NCBI GenBank assembly: GCA_009746045.1
Contig: RPFO01000213.1
Location: 1,948,325-2,012,324, forward strand
Direction: 5' to 3'
DNA from: Mesostigma viride
Lineage: Eukaryota > Streptophyta > Mesostigmatophyceae > Mesostigmatales > Mesostigmataceae
Length of the DNA: 64,000 nucleotides
Under the pieces are notes generated by a model. That model saw only the letters and a program-made list of their open reading frames with translations, had not been told where the DNA came from and made no database searches. Numbering within the stretch: position 1 is the stretch's first letter; each line of letters opens with the position of its first letter. Of the stretch, positions 53,020 to 64,000 are shown piece by piece. The translations under genes and the position numbers were made by a program.

Positions 53020-53548
53020 GAGGAGTACCTGGACCTGTCCACCCTGGAGGAACGGTTCCGCTGCGCCGCGGTCCATATCCTCACGCAGCACAGGCAGGCG
53101 CAGGTTGCGGCGGTGAGGCTGGCTGCCGCCACCGCCGCCTCCGCCGCCACCAACTCCGCCGCCACGGCCATGCCCCACGCCAGCGGGCCCGCGGCTGCCG
53201 CTGCTAACGGCGCTCCCGTTGCCGCCAAACGGGAGCCAGGGACGGCCCCAGGGTCCATGGGCCCACCTGGCACTCCATCAGCCAACGGGCACGCGGGCGC
53301 GGTGCCCGGCAGTGGCGCTAATTCTGGCGCCCCGATGCTCATGGCACACCCAGGTCTCCTGGTGGGCAACCCGACGCAGCAGCAACAGCAGCAGATGATG
53401 CAGCGGCGGCCGGGTGTGGCGGGGCCTAATGGGACACCAGCTGCCAACGGCGGAGCCATGAACGGCGTGGCGAATGCCAACGGGCTGGTTGCGGGTGCGA
53501 GTGGCCCTGAGAACGCGTCAGGTCTCAGCAACGGGGCGGCAGGGGACG
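53020..53548 (+). CDS. HAC: Histone acetyltransferase exon: KIX end and Ala/Gly-rich linker
   Basis: Acceptor gccccccag, donor gtaggt (phase 1). It starts EEYLDLSTLEERFRCAAVHI, completing the KIX-like helices. Then comes a low-complexity linker rich in Ala, Gly, Asn and Pro with QQQQQQMMQ, typical of a disordered coactivator linker. Confidence 0.85.
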
Positions 53549-54049
53549 GTAGGTGGTGGGCACGCGGTTACCCTTTGCGGGTAAGCGAATACTGGTTTGA
53601 GGAGTGTAAATAGTTCTAGCACTATGAGGAGTGAATGGCAGTGCAGATAGTGGTGGGGGCAGAGTATGCGCTTCCTTCGTGCCTTTGTGGCCATGGCGCC
53701 CAGCATGTCTGAACGGCATGATGAATGGCATGATGATGTTTGGAGAAAGATGAATTTTCTGCCTCTACGCAGTACCGTGTTGCCCGAGGTATGCCCACCC
53801 TTCCGCTTGGTTCCTTATCGGGGTTTCTCTCGCCTCCTGCAACACATCCCCCAGGCCTGTTTCACCTGCCGCTGTGCCTGAATAGGGGGGTAGGCCGGTA
53901 GGGGTTCCTGCTACCTGACCAGCAGTCTAGTCCCCACATTCCACATCCCCTGCTGCCATCGTTAATCGGCATGCCTTTTATTCATGAAGCGTATTGAAGT
54001 TTCTTCTTGCGTGGCCTTTGTTGCATGCACGGTTGTAGCTTCTTGAGTT

Positions 54050-54214
54050 TTGACATTCCCTTGACATTCCCTTGACATCCCCTTGACATCCCCTTGACAT
54101 CCCCTTGACATCCCCTTGACATCCCCTTGACATCCCCTTGACATTCCCTTGACATTCCCTTGACATTCCCTTGACATTCCCTTGACATTCCCTTGACATT
54201 CCCTTGACATTCCC
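54050..54214. repeat. Minisatellite, 15 units of 11 bp, in an intron
   Basis: Exactly fifteen TTGACAT(T/C)CCC units, in blocks 2 (TTCCC), 6 (TCCCC), 7 (TTCCC), in the intron between 53548 and 54372. Confidence 0.95.
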
Positions 54215-54371
54215 TCGGTATTCATTTTATGCTCACCTTTTAATCACTTGATTCTCGCATCGTCCATGCCTGCCTGCCTGCCATCGCATCGCCCACCTCG
54301 TTACGAATCTCCCCACCTTCACCATCCTACTCCCGCCCCCACTCCCGTACACACCACCGGCGATGCTGCAG

Positions 54372-56758
54372 GCAAGGCCAATGGGGTCGTCTCCGGCGCC
54401 TCCCCTGCCGTGGCCGCTCCAGGCACTGGTGCGGATGCCAGTGGCGCACGCGGGGCCGTCGGCACGCCAGGCACCCCCGTCGTGTTCCCTGCGGCGGGTG
54501 CCAACCCTCAGCTCACGCAGCTGCTCCAGCAACAGCAGCAGCAGGCGTACAACCTGCAGCAGCAGGTGCTTCGGCTGGAAGCAGAGAAGCGGCGCAAGAA
54601 GACCGCGATCGAGCAGCAGATGCAAGCATACGCGCGGCACGCACAGCAGCAGATAGCAGAGTTGCAGACGCAAGTTTCGGCAGGAACGCTGGCCCCCGCG
54701 GCCGCGCAGCAGCAGCAGCAGGCGATCCAGCTGCAGTTCAACCAGCACAAGCAGCAGCTGCAGCAGGTGCACGTGCAGCAGCAGGGCGCGCTCCAGCAGA
54801 AGATCACGCAGCTCCAGCAGCAGCTGCAGGTGGTGCAGCAGGCGCAAGCGCAGGCGCAACAGCAGCAGCAGCAGCAGCAGCAGCAAGCACAGCAGCAGGC
54901 ACAACAGCAGCAACAGGGACAGCAGCCGCACGTGCCCGGTCAGCAGCCGCAACAGCCGTCGGCGGGACCTGGCCAAAAGCCCGCCGCGGCAAGTTCAGGG
55001 GTGGCGGGGGCGCCGGCCGCGGGCGCCAAGGTGAAGCCGACACCCAAACCCAAGCCTGTCAAGCAGCCGAAACCCAAGCCGAAGACGAAGAAACAGCTGC
55101 TGCTGGAGCAGCAGCAACTGGCCCAGCAACAGGGGATGGCAGGGCAAGGCACGGTGGGCAATGCTGGGACGATGCCAGGGACGGTGCCGATGGCGGGGCA
55201 GATGCAAGTGGCGGGGGCGATGGCAGCACCGGGTGCTACGCAGGGGCAGATGGCCGCCGCGCCGCCGCAAGGGGGGGGGTTGCAGCGGCAGCCTCCTTTG
55301 GCCCAGTTGGCTGGGGCAGGTCTGCTGGGCCAGCAGCAGCTGCCGGGGCAAGCACCTCAGCAGCAGCTTCACCAGCACCACCCGCAACAGGGGGTGAAGC
55401 AGCAGCCAGGTCTCGGGGTCACCCCGCAGCAGGCCGCTGGGCTGGTTCCGCCACAGGTGCCCCAGCCAGGGCAGCCACTGCAGGGGGCAGGAGCGCAGGT
55501 TCCGCCAGGTGGGCAGGCAGGGGCCGCAGGGGGGGCACCGGTGTTGGGACCGTCGGGTGGGATCCCTGCGGGAGGTGTGGGGGTTGCTGGCGCAGGGGTG
55601 GGCCCAGGGGGCGTTCAGCTGACGCCGGAGCAGCAGGCGGCGCAGCAGCAGGTGACTTTGAAGCGTCAGCGGTGGCTGCTGTGCCTGCGCCACGTGTCGC
55701 GCTGCACGCAGCCCGAGGGTCAGTGCCCCTCAGGCCCCTACTGCGCGATCGCCAAGAACTTGCTTGCGCACATGCGCGAGTGCCGCGACGCACGCTGCAC
55801 GTTCCAGCGGTGCACCGCCTCGCGGGAGCTGCTCATGCACTTCAACGCCTGCCAATCGCTCACGTGCGCGATCTGCGTGCCCGTCAAGGAGTCTCTCGCG
55901 CGCCAGCGGCAGCAGATGATTCTCGCAATCCAGCAGCGGCAGCAGCAGCAGCAGCAGCAGCAGAGTGGGGAGGGGGGCCAGGTCGGGTCGGAGAGCACCG
56001 TCGGCGTGCCGGGGGACAGCAGCCTCGGGTTGAACTCCGTTGGCTCCGGCGGCGGGCTTCTCCCAGGGGGCTCTTCCCAGGGGAGCATCGTCAACGGTTC
56101 TGCTGGCGCTGGTAATGCACTGCTCACAGGCGGGGGGCTCATGGCGGGGGATGTGAGCACGAGCATGCTGCGGGGCGTGGGCGGGCAGGGCACATCCACA
56201 CTGATCCCAACACCCGGAACGGGCGTGAATGTCATGATCGCGACGCCAGGGCTCGTGGACATGTCGGTCACCAGCAGCGCCAGCGGGGGCGTGTCCACCA
56301 TGGTGCCTGTGCCAGGGATCAAGGCGGAAGGGAGCGGCGCCAGTATTAGCGTCGGGGGTGCCGCGGGCGGGAAGCATAGGAAAGAAGGCGGCGCAGCCGG
56401 CCCGCCCACGAAGAGACCCAAGCCGGACGTGGCCAAGCCGCCCGGCGGAAAGGCCCCCAAACCCAAAGGAAAGGCGGAGGGGAGTGGGAAAGAGGGGGCT
56501 GCAGCGACAGGGGCACAGGCCAAGCCGGTAGGAGGAGCAGGGGCCAAGAAGGACGTCAGGGCTGGCACGACGGCGGTTGTGAGTGGAGGGCTTGCTGCGG
56601 CTGGCGTCAAGGAGGGTGCCATGGTCCCGGTCAACGCGGCGGGTGGCGTGGTGGGTGCAGGCCCTGAGGGCAAGGTCAAGGGCTGGATCTCACTGCTGCA
56701 GACGTTCACGGTGGAGGAGATCCAGAGGCACCTGCAGTCGCTGCTGCCGCCCGGCAAG
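54372..56758 (+). CDS. HAC: Histone acetyltransferase exon: Q-rich coiled coil and TAZ zinc finger
   Basis: 2387-bp exon, acceptor gatgctgcag, donor gtgagc (phase 0). It encodes about 795 residues: a Gln-rich coiled-coil (QLLQQQQQQAYNLQQQVLRL and long CAG runs to about 54950), a Pro/Gly/Gln linker, and a TAZ finger at nt 55650-55960 (RWLLCLRHVSRC, then NLLAHMRECRDARCTFQRC, ELLMHFNACQSLTCAIC). A basic Lys/Pro-rich linker follows (nt ~56370-56560), and it ends with LLQTFTVEEIQRHLQSLLPP, matching the conserved segment before the PHD region in HAC proteins. TAZ fingers bind transactivation domains. CAG runs and GT tracts suggest length polymorphism. Confidence 0.9.
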
Positions 56759-56848
56759 GTGAGCGCGGTGCTGATGACATGGGATTGGTGGTGGGGATGC
56801 CCGGCATGGTGAGCGGATGTATCGCCGTAGGCTGTGGGTTGGGGCATA

Positions 56849-56850
<2 letters not shown>

Positions 56851-56889
<39 letters not shown>
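56851..56889. repeat. (GT)n microsatellite in an intron
   Basis: About 19 GT units, ~90 bp downstream of the exon donor at 56758. Confidence 0.95.
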
Positions 56890-56891
<2 letters not shown>

Positions 56892-57643
56892 GCATGGCTA
56901 GTTGCTCCGACGAGGTGAGCAGTCCATCCCCGTTCATCCCGGTTCATCCAAGCTCATCCAAGTCCATCCAGGTCCAACCCCATTCATCCAAGTCCATTTC
57001 AAGTCCATACAGGTCCGTCCCCGATTATCCGAGTTGTTCCGAGTCTATTCCCATTTATCCAAGTCCACTGAAGTTAGTCCAAGTCCATTATCTTTATGCA
57101 AAAGCGCGGTGGCCTGTGAGGTGGGCTGAATGAGGGGGGGTGAGATAGGGACAGTGAGTGGCACGTTCGCCTGTCAAGCACTCTTGTGGATGCTTGGATT
57201 TTGGACGTCAGGTTAAGCTTATCAATCTTTTGGATGAGCACTTTTTAGGCCTGGGTCGGGGGTCTCGTTCTCTGCGCCGGCGATGATGGGCCTTTGACCG
57301 CGTGGTTCCCTGCCTCACTACGTCACCAAATGCAAGTACTGCAGCTCAACCGGCATGCGCGGGCGCCGGCTGCCTCGTCAGCCCAGCATGAGCAGCCCCT
57401 TCCACACCATTATCTTGACTACTGCTACGAGCCCTTGACCTATTCCCGGGTTTTTGCTGACGAGATTTTTGCATGGTCAGCCAGCAACCAATCAATCAAG
57501 CCTACGCCGCTACCCTCATTTGCTCCTCCACATCATCGATCTCCCCTTGCTGGCCCCTGCTGACTCTTCCGCCCCTGCGTTGCCCTTGACTGCGCTGTAC
57601 TGCACCCGCTGCCCTCCTCCACCCCCCCGCTGGCTGCTGGCAG

Positions 57644-57913
57644 ACCGAGCTCGGCCCGTTGGTGGAGAATCAGTGCCACGTGTGCAGCCTCGAGCGGCTC
57701 GCGTTTGAGCCCCCTCCGCTCTACTGCAACAGCTGCGGCCTGCGCATCAAGCGCAACGCGCCCTACCACCTGTCGCAGTTGTCCGAGTCCAAGGTCTACA
57801 TCTGCACACAGTGCTTCTCCAACGTGGCTGGTGACACGATCGAGCTCGAGGGGATGGCCCACCCAAAGGCCACCATGGCCAAGCTCAAGAATGACGAGGA
57901 GCTGGAGGAGGCG
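57644..57913 (+). CDS. HAC: Histone acetyltransferase exon: cysteine-rich zinc-binding region
   Basis: Acceptor gctgctggcag, donor gtgcgt, phase 0 at both ends. It encodes CHVCSLERLAFEPPPLYC, NSCGLRIKRNAPYH and VYICTQCFSNVAGDTIELEG, the zinc-binding module (discontinuous RING/CH2-like) that precedes and embraces the PHD finger in HAC/CBP catalytic cores. It ends KLKNDEELEEA, which continues directly into WVQCD of the next exon. Confidence 0.93.
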
Positions 57914-58626
57914 GTGCGTGCGCGCGCAGTGGTGGCTAGGAGTAGCGAGCGTTTTAGTGGCTGGTGCCTAGTGTTAGTAGTTTGTTCGCATGGTGCCCAG
58001 TTCATCGTGCCTAGTGCTTATAGTAAGTTCAATGTTTTGTGAAACGCCATAACATCACGGGCAAACAGAGATAACAAGTTGGAGGCGGTGCGTGCGCTTG
58101 CAGTGGCGGGGTGGTGTGGATTATGCTACGGTGGCTAGTCGTGGCGGGGTGGTTTTTCATTTCGTGGGGCACCGTGGCAAAGCTCAAGATTGACGATGAG
58201 GTCGAGGAGGGGCGGCATGAGCTATCAGTGGCAGGGGCGGGGTAACCATGGGATGGCTGCTTGGTTGGGCAGGGACATCTTCGCAGCATGGGAGTGGATC
58301 GTAGCAGTACGGCAGTGGATGTGGCAGGCAGGCAGGCGACCGGTAGGCAGGCAGGTGGGCTGCTTGGCTGCCAGTTGCCACAGAACCTCAGGCTCCTACG
58401 CATGTGGATAACCCAAAGGTCCCCCCCTTCCCTCCCCCCCCAAAGCCCTGGGTCCTCACCCTTCCGTTTGCTACCACACGACCATGGAAGTGATAAAGAT
58501 CCTTGACGCCTGGACGTCTGTTTAAAGTTTAAAGGCTTCATTAGCATGAAAGATGTCTTTGGCCAATCATCTTTCCTAGTCTTTTTTGCCCCCCGCCCCC
58601 CCCCTCCGCCCCCTCTTCCCCCCCAG

Positions 58627-58845
58627 TGGGTGCAATGCGACCTCTGCGAGACGTGGCAGCACCAGATCTGCTCGCTCTTCAACGGTCGCCGCAACGACGG
58701 CGGGGAGGCCGAGTATGTGTGCCCCAACTGCTGCCTCAAGGGCCTGCTCAACGGGTCGCGCGTGCCGGCCACCATGCCGCCGCTGCGCACGGCACGGGAC
58801 CTGCCACAGTGCCGCCTCAGCAAGTACCTGGAGAGCCACCTGCAG
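58627..58845 (+). CDS. HAC: Histone acetyltransferase exon: PHD finger
   Basis: Acceptor ttccccccccag, donor gtacgg. It encodes WVQCDLCETWQHQICSLFNG, RRNDGGEAEYVCPNCC and a linker ending LSKYLESHLQ. The C-x2-C, H-x2-C and C-x2-C pattern is the PHD finger immediately N-terminal to the HAT domain. Confidence 0.94.
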
Positions 58846-58971
58846 GTACGGAGGAGGCACGCATGTGCATTCCTTGCAGTGCCTTGGGGAGGAGGGGGGG
58901 GGAGAGGAGAGAGAGTTCGTGTTTTATACTGTGTTTCATTGTGTATATCAGTGTTGTCTGTATCAGTGAAT

Positions 58972-58993
58972 ATCAAGGAGACAACCAGCGCAG
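58972..58993 (-). mobile_element. 22-bp solo PLE terminus in a host intron
   Basis: The extreme 22 bp of the PLE 3' end sit in the intron after the PHD exon, inside TATCAGTG-rich local repeats. Confidence 0.7.
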
Positions 58994-59278
58994 TATATCA
59001 GTGTATATTCTATATCAGTGGATATCAGTTTTGCCTATGTCAATAACTGGTGGGAGATACTTCTGCAGGTGTCGGGGAGGAATATAGGTGTTCCGAGCAG
59101 TCCTTTCATGCGGTATGTAGACAGGTATATGTAATCTAAGCACGTAGCTGGTGGATGGCCTGCAGCTATTCATGTATCGTGATCGCCTCTCATGCGAGTG
59201 TCTTTGTTACAGTGGGAGGTTGTATCAAGTATTCGCTCCAGTCATGTCTCATAAATTCACCACTGAAAATGGTCGCGC

Positions 59279-59551
<273 letters not shown>

Positions 59552-59717
59552 CCCCCCCTCCCTCCCTCCTTTCCTCTCTCCCCCCCCCCCTTTCTCCCCT
59601 CTGTGTGTGTGCGTGTGTATGAGAGTGTGTGTCACACGCACACGCTCGCACACGTACAGACGCATGTTCTCTCACGCACATTTTATGCTTGCATCCGTAC
59701 GCGTGCGTGGTGCACAG

Positions 59718-59777
59718 GAGTCCCTGCGTCGGGAGCGCCAGAACAGGGCCCTCATGCAGGGAAAACGGCCCGAGCAG
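59718..59777 (+). CDS. HAC: Histone acetyltransferase exon: basic linker before HAT
   Basis: 60 bp, acceptor tggtgcacag, donor gtgcgt. It encodes ESLRRERQNRALMQGKRPEQ, matching the conserved LKQERxxRAxxxGKxxxE helix in HAC proteins. Confidence 0.9.
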
Positions 59778-60407
59778 GTGCGTGGGCCAGCATTGTTGGT
59801 GGGAGCAAGGTGCATGCAGCGCTGTACCTGGTTGCAGTTGTTTGCATGGACCAGCATGATGGTTGGTTGCGTGGACTAGCATGATGGACGGGAGTGGGCG
59901 CGGGCGCCGGCACAGGCGGATACAGCAGAAGTGTGCAAACACTTCACTTGGTTGAGTGGATGCCCATCATGCGTGTTGCCCCCATCCCATCGGTCCCACC
60001 CCATGGTCTTGTTGCCTTCATCCATCTGCCTTGCCCACCTGCATCGGCTCCTCCCCTTTTCCCTCGGTGCCTCTTTCCGTGGCCCCATGTCATGTCATGT
60101 TGCCTCTTGCCTCGCTGTTTTGCCTCATCACCTCGCCCTCTTGACCCATTGCTCGCCCCCCTTACCCCCTTTCCTCATTGCCCATGGCCGCTTCCCTCCG
60201 CGTGCCACGCGCCCCCTTCAACCCCCACCTGTGCGGTGCGCCCTCCTTGCCCCCCAGCTTGGCATTCGCTCCCCCTCCCCCCGCTTTGCCTTTCACGCCA
60301 CCTCTTCCCCGTGCGCCATTTGCCCGCTTCTTACCACGCCCCGTGTGCCCACCGTCGCTCGTGTTCCCCCTCCCCCACCCTACCCCCCACCCACCCCTCT
60401 ACGCCAG

Positions 60408-60536
60408 ATTCCCGCATCCAACATGCTGACGCTGCGCGTCGTCTCCTGCGTGGACAAGAAGCTGGACGTAAAGTCGCGCTTCCACTCCCTCTTCGCCGAC
60501 AAGGGATACACGACGCAGTTCACCTACCGGTCAAAG
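60408..60536 (+). CDS. HAC: Histone acetyltransferase exon: start of the HAT (KAT11) domain
   Basis: Acceptor tctacgccag, donor gtaaga. It encodes LTLRVVSCVDKKLDVKSRFH and YTTQFTYRSK, the first strands and helix of the CBP-type HAT fold. Confidence 0.94.
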
Positions 60537-61380
60537 GTAAGAGCGCGAGCGTTGGGGGGTGGGGGTGGGGGTGGGGGTAAGGAGGGAGGTGAAAGGCGGT
60601 GATGCGATGCGCAGTTCCCCGAACGGTCCATCATGGGGAGGCAAAGGGGGACCAATGGGGGGTCGGGGGCAGACCGGCGGGCTGGCGGACAATCAGGGTA
60701 AGACCTATGGGCAAGACAGGCCTGGCTTCTGCTGTGAAGCTCCTGGTGTGCTGTCAGTGTGAATGGGGCGGTGGGCCCATGGGAGTCGTGCTTTTGCGTG
60801 GTTGCCACCGTGCAGGTTTGCCAACTTGATACTTGCAACAGCCACTGACTTGTGTTACAGGAAACGTAGAGTCCGTCTCGCTCTCATGGCAATGCTTGTG
60901 GCTTCCCAAGGCTTGCGACAATGTTTCCGCGGACTGTGTCGTTGAGGGTTTGCCATCGGCATTGTCATGGGCTGGGCCTTCTAACCTGGCTGGCGCTGGG
61001 CCCCTCCCTAGGGCTTGTCTGGAGAGCTCTACTAAATATTTTTTTGTAGAGCTTTGTTGTATACTTTTCCTGCTGAGCTTCCCTCTGCAGTTTCTTTTTA
61101 GAGCCTTCGGGTATAGCTTGTATTTATTGCAGAGCTTCTCAGCAGCCTGCCTACGCGCACAGATGCTCGTGTGGGTGGTGTTCCCCCCTTGTGCATAAGA
61201 GGGTTCCACATGGGTCCGCTCTGTCCTAGCTGTTTCCCCCTCATCCCTCTGGTTTTCTTCTCGAGAAACCTGTTCACTACTATCTGTTTACATGCTAACG
61301 CGACCAGGCCGTGCGCCTCTTCCCTTCCCTAACCCATTCGCTGTGCGTGTGTCTGTGTGTGTGCTTGCATTCGCCAACAG

Positions 61381-61443
61381 GTCGTGCTCCTCTTCCAGCG
61401 CATTGACTGCTGCGAGGTCTGCCTCTTCGGCATGTACATCCAG
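61381..61443 (+). CDS. HAC: Histone acetyltransferase exon: HAT core strand
   Basis: 63 bp, acceptor ttcgccaacag, donor gtgcgg. It encodes VVLLFQRIDCCEVCLFGMYI-Q, a near-invariant part of the HAT core (relatives read KIEGVEVCLFGMYVQ). Confidence 0.94.
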
Positions 61444-62039
61444 GTGCGGTGCGGGCAGTAGTAGCATGTTCTTCCAGTCAGGGGCTGCTGTGCAAATGTC
61501 TCTTCCAGGTGAGGGCGGTGGCATGGACATCCAGGAGCGGGTAGCAGCATTGTGTGCAAGCGAGAGGTTGGCGGTAGACCCTGACAGAAAGCCGATTTAC
61601 AGCAAGGCAAGACGTAGACAATGAGCCGGTGAGGGTGGGGGATGAGTGAAGGCGGTAGTGGAGGAGTGGGAGGAGGGTGAAGGTAAGGGCGCTGCTATAT
61701 GGCAGGGAGGGTGGTGGTGGGTGAGGGTGATGTTGATGGGGCATGAGCATGAGTGGGTTTTAGTTTTTTCGCGGCGTGTGGTGTGATAATCCTGACGCAT
61801 GTACGGCCATGTACAGCAGCCTACCCAGGCCAGGATGGTGACAAAAACACCAGGACTTGTTTGCACACGTGTACAAGTGCGCGCATTTGTTTATCCCTGA
61901 GGCATGGGCCGACTGCTGCTACCTGCTGCGCATGGACGTATGGCTCTCCTTGCGCACATGGCTTCTGCCCGCTACTTGTTAACGTATGACTACTCACACC
62001 CACCTCTACTTGCGCCCGTGACCGCTTGCGGCCACGCAG

Positions 62040-62209
62040 GAGTACGGCCACGACAACCCAGAGCCCAATTGTCGGCGCGTGTACCTCTCCTACCTCGACA
62101 GCGTCAAGTACTTTGTCCCGGGCGACGTGCGCGCGGCCACGGGGGAGGCGCTGCGCACCTATGTGTACCAGGACATCCTGGTCGGCTACATGAAGTACCT
62201 CAAGGCCAG
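62040..62209 (+). CDS. HAC: Histone acetyltransferase exon: CoA-binding part of the HAT domain
   Basis: Acceptor gccacgcag, donor gtgggt (phase 2). It encodes [43 protein letters not shown]. The [11 protein letters not shown] segment contributes to acetyl-CoA binding in CBP/p300-type enzymes. Confidence 0.95.
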
Positions 62210-62446
62210 GTGGGTTGGAGGAGCACGAGGGCAGGTGGGGGGATAATGATAAAACAGGAGCTCCAGGTGCGTGCGTGTGTATTTCAATCAAGGAGGCAGC
62301 CTCTGTTTACGGCCATAGCACTCGCATCAGGACGAGGCGGGCGGCGAATGGGGCAGGGAAAACGATACCTGCTGCCTGCACAGCCAAGAGCAGCAGGTAG
62401 CGGTGGGCATTTTGTAATTGACAAGTGGTACCAATGAGGCAGCTAC

Positions 62447-62612
62447 CGCAGGCCAGAAATCTGGAGAATCCGGACCGTTTTAGCTCGAGCGTGTTGCTAC
62501 CTTATTCGCGTTGGTCGAGTTGTTCAGGACGATGGAAATGAATGGGGGTGGAAATGTGTGGCCTTGTCCGTGAACAATTATGGCTCGCCAACATTCAGAG
62601 CGAGACCTAGAC
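62447..62612 (-). mobile_element. Diverged PLE 3' region in a host intron
   Basis: GCAGGCCAGAAATCTGGAGA, TCCGGACC, TAGCTCGAGC, then GGAAATGTGTGGCCTTGT and GAGCGAGACCTAGACG match the PLE end at 37400-37605 with more differences than the other copies, so it is an older insertion. Confidence 0.75.
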
Positions 62613-62904
62613 GTTTCAGCTAAAAAAAATACTCGCGTGATGAAGGCATTCAAACAAGTGATATGTTCCACGTATGCGAACTGGTTTGAACCCTGGCGTG
62701 CACAACGCAACCAAGTTACGCCCCCTTTCTGACCACGACATGTGCATGTGCCCGCCGTTTGCCCCTGGGTTGTGCCTATTATTACTGTTGATAACCCCCC
62801 CCGTCAATATCTTCCTCCCTGAATTGATGAGCACCCGCTTACATCCCACCACACATGACCTCCAACTGTTGTGGCACCGGCTCCTCCCCCTTTTCTATGC
62901 ACAG

Positions 62905-63190
62905 GGGCTTTGTGAACATGTACATCTGGTCTTGCCCCCCCCTCAAGGGCGAGGACTACATCTTATACTGCCACCCAGAGCAGCAGAAAGTGCCCCGCGC
63001 CGACAAGCTGCGCGAGTGGTATCTGTCCATGCTGCGCAAGGCTAAGGAGGAGGACAGCGTGGTGGGCATCTCCAACATGTACGACATCTACTTCACGGGG
63101 GGAAGGGACGGCCAGCCGGCGAGTGCCAGCCTCATGCCGTACTTTGATGGCGACTACTGGCCGGGGGCCGCCGAGGATGACATCACGCAG
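62905..63190 (+). CDS. HAC: Histone acetyltransferase exon: C-terminal HAT core
   Basis: Acceptor tctatgcacag, donor gtgggt. It encodes [50 protein letters not shown] and [18 protein letters not shown], including the [12 protein letters not shown] and YFDGDYWPG motifs of the catalytic core. The ZZ and second TAZ domains should follow beyond the window. The exon boundary is placed at CAG before the minisatellite because relatives diverge there; the frame remains open through the repeat. Confidence 0.93.
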
Positions 63191-63345
63191 GTGGGTGCTG
63201 ATGTCACGTGGGTGGGTGCTGATGTCGTGTGGGTGGGTGCTGATGTCACGTGGGTGGGTGCTGATGTCGTGTGGGTGGGTGCTGATGTCACGTGGGTGGG
63301 TGCTGATGTCGTGTGGGTGGGGGCTGATGTCACGCGCCTTGTGGG
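63191..63345. repeat. 21-bp minisatellite (7 units, alternating types) at a splice donor
   Basis: GTGGGTGCTGATGTC followed alternately by ACGTGG or GTGTGG, seven units in a row, the first overlapping the exon donor. Every unit repeats the donor-like GTGGGT. Confidence 0.92.
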
Positions 63346-64000
63346 GCGTTGAGGCAGTGATAGGTGCGGACATAGGCAAGTATGGTCGGCCCGTTGAATG
63401 AAATGGGTCTTTGTGGTGTTTTTTAATCACAGTTTGGGATGCAATCAATGTGGTCTTTGGGTGCACAACCCCTGTTTACACCTGGATTGTTTCAGATGTT
63501 TGTTGTCGATGTTGTGGCGTCATCGGATCCGAGGCACTCCTAAGTGCTGATGGGCTCCCCATGCACCACTTCGTTCATCGTTTTTGTTGTGTTTGCTGTC
63601 GATCTTGTGGCGTCGCCAGATCGAGCTGTACTGGATAGCCCTTCGTTTGTTGCTCTCCGCGGTATTCCCATGTACCTCTTGCAAGTGCACCTCTGTTCCC
63701 TGTGCTTTCGTGGCGTTGTCTGGTCGAGGAACACCTCACCGCTGATTGGTCTAATCCCCATCTACATCTGTGAATTTTTTTGGGTACGATACTGAATTCG
63801 AACACAGGACCTCTTGCATGATTTGGCGGCTAAAGGGGTCTCCTGATCTGAAGGCATTCCAAGCTATAGTCTGAAGGCATTCCAAGCTATAGCCCAACTG
63901 CGTGTTCGCTGTGCTATTGTGGCGTCTTCAGATCGAGGAATGCCTCATCGCTGATGGCCCGAACCCCCACCTACATCTCTGTTTGCTGTGCTTTTGTGGC
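63346..64000. other. Intron sequence with degenerate repeats to window end
   Basis: Variants of TTGTGGCGTC-N-AGATCGAGG and CATCTACATCTGTG recur at about 63500, 63605, 63705 and 63915, and TGAAGGCATTCCAAGCTATAG (two near-adjacent copies) lies at 63850-63892. No exon was recognised. Confidence 0.55.

Noticed and set aside
54233-56937. Leucine-rich and proline-rich ORFs antisense to the acetyltransferase Q-rich exon
   Set aside because: Antisense of CAG/CAA repeats; the plus strand carries the TAZ domain.
63775-63840. tRNA gene or tRNA-derived SINE on the minus strand
   Set aside because: A GTTCGAATTC box resembles a T-arm, but no cloverleaf or acceptor pairing could be drawn.

Overview
The window reads as nuclear DNA of a green-lineage eukaryote, most likely a green alga. 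The evidence is a plant-type CBP/p300 histone acetyltransferase (order KIX, TAZ, zinc finger/PHD, HAT), a dCTP pyrophosphatase gene split by introns, long GT-AG introns full of microsatellites, and a dense mixture of LINE, Penelope-like, LTR and DNA transposons. Nothing looks bacterial: no operons, Shine-Dalgarno sites, rRNA or tRNA genes.

Layout. 1-4827 is a tandem array of about 21 monomers of 229-231 bp that runs directly into a nearly full-length LINE (family A, 4828-10364). This LINE encodes PHD, RING-H2 and C2H2 fingers, reverse transcriptase, a CCHC knuckle and a restriction-like endonuclease. 10378-24240 is a graveyard of nested retroelements: tails and fragments of LINE families A, B, C and F, Penelope-like (PLE) 3' ends, a TIR element, and a nearly identical truncated family A copy (22199-24240) with a 14-bp target duplication. 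25269-31174 is a host island: an MBL-fold-like gene on the minus strand and DCTPP1 in five exons on the plus strand, with about 1.2 kb between the starts. 32242-34178 is a piggyBac-like element with TTAA duplications. 34.7-39.3 kb holds more LINE/PLE debris, including a 398-codon PLE-type reverse transcriptase ORF. Into that PLE a 9.8-kb LTR retrotransposon has inserted (39293-49086, 5-bp TSD). Its gag and pol share one frame separated by a single TGA, its pol has the order integrase-protease-RT-RNase H, and it is itself interrupted by a 1736-bp hairpin-ended element. From 51884 to beyond the window end runs the histone acetyltransferase gene.

How the parts relate. Host genes are few (three recognised): one nucleotide-pool sanitation enzyme, one putative hydrolase, one chromatin coactivator. 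Everything else is mobile. Target-site duplications allow the insertions to be ordered: for example, a LINE F insertion splits a LINE C copy, the LTR element splits a PLE, and the hairpin element splits the LTR element. The points most likely to be new are the PHD/RING-bearing LINE behind a monomer array, the LTR element's domain order and in-frame stop, the two no-TSD elements, and a recurrent 22-bp solo PLE terminus.

Limits: all calls are by eye. Family names rest on motifs, not on searches, and exon boundaries come from splice consensus and remembered family conservation.
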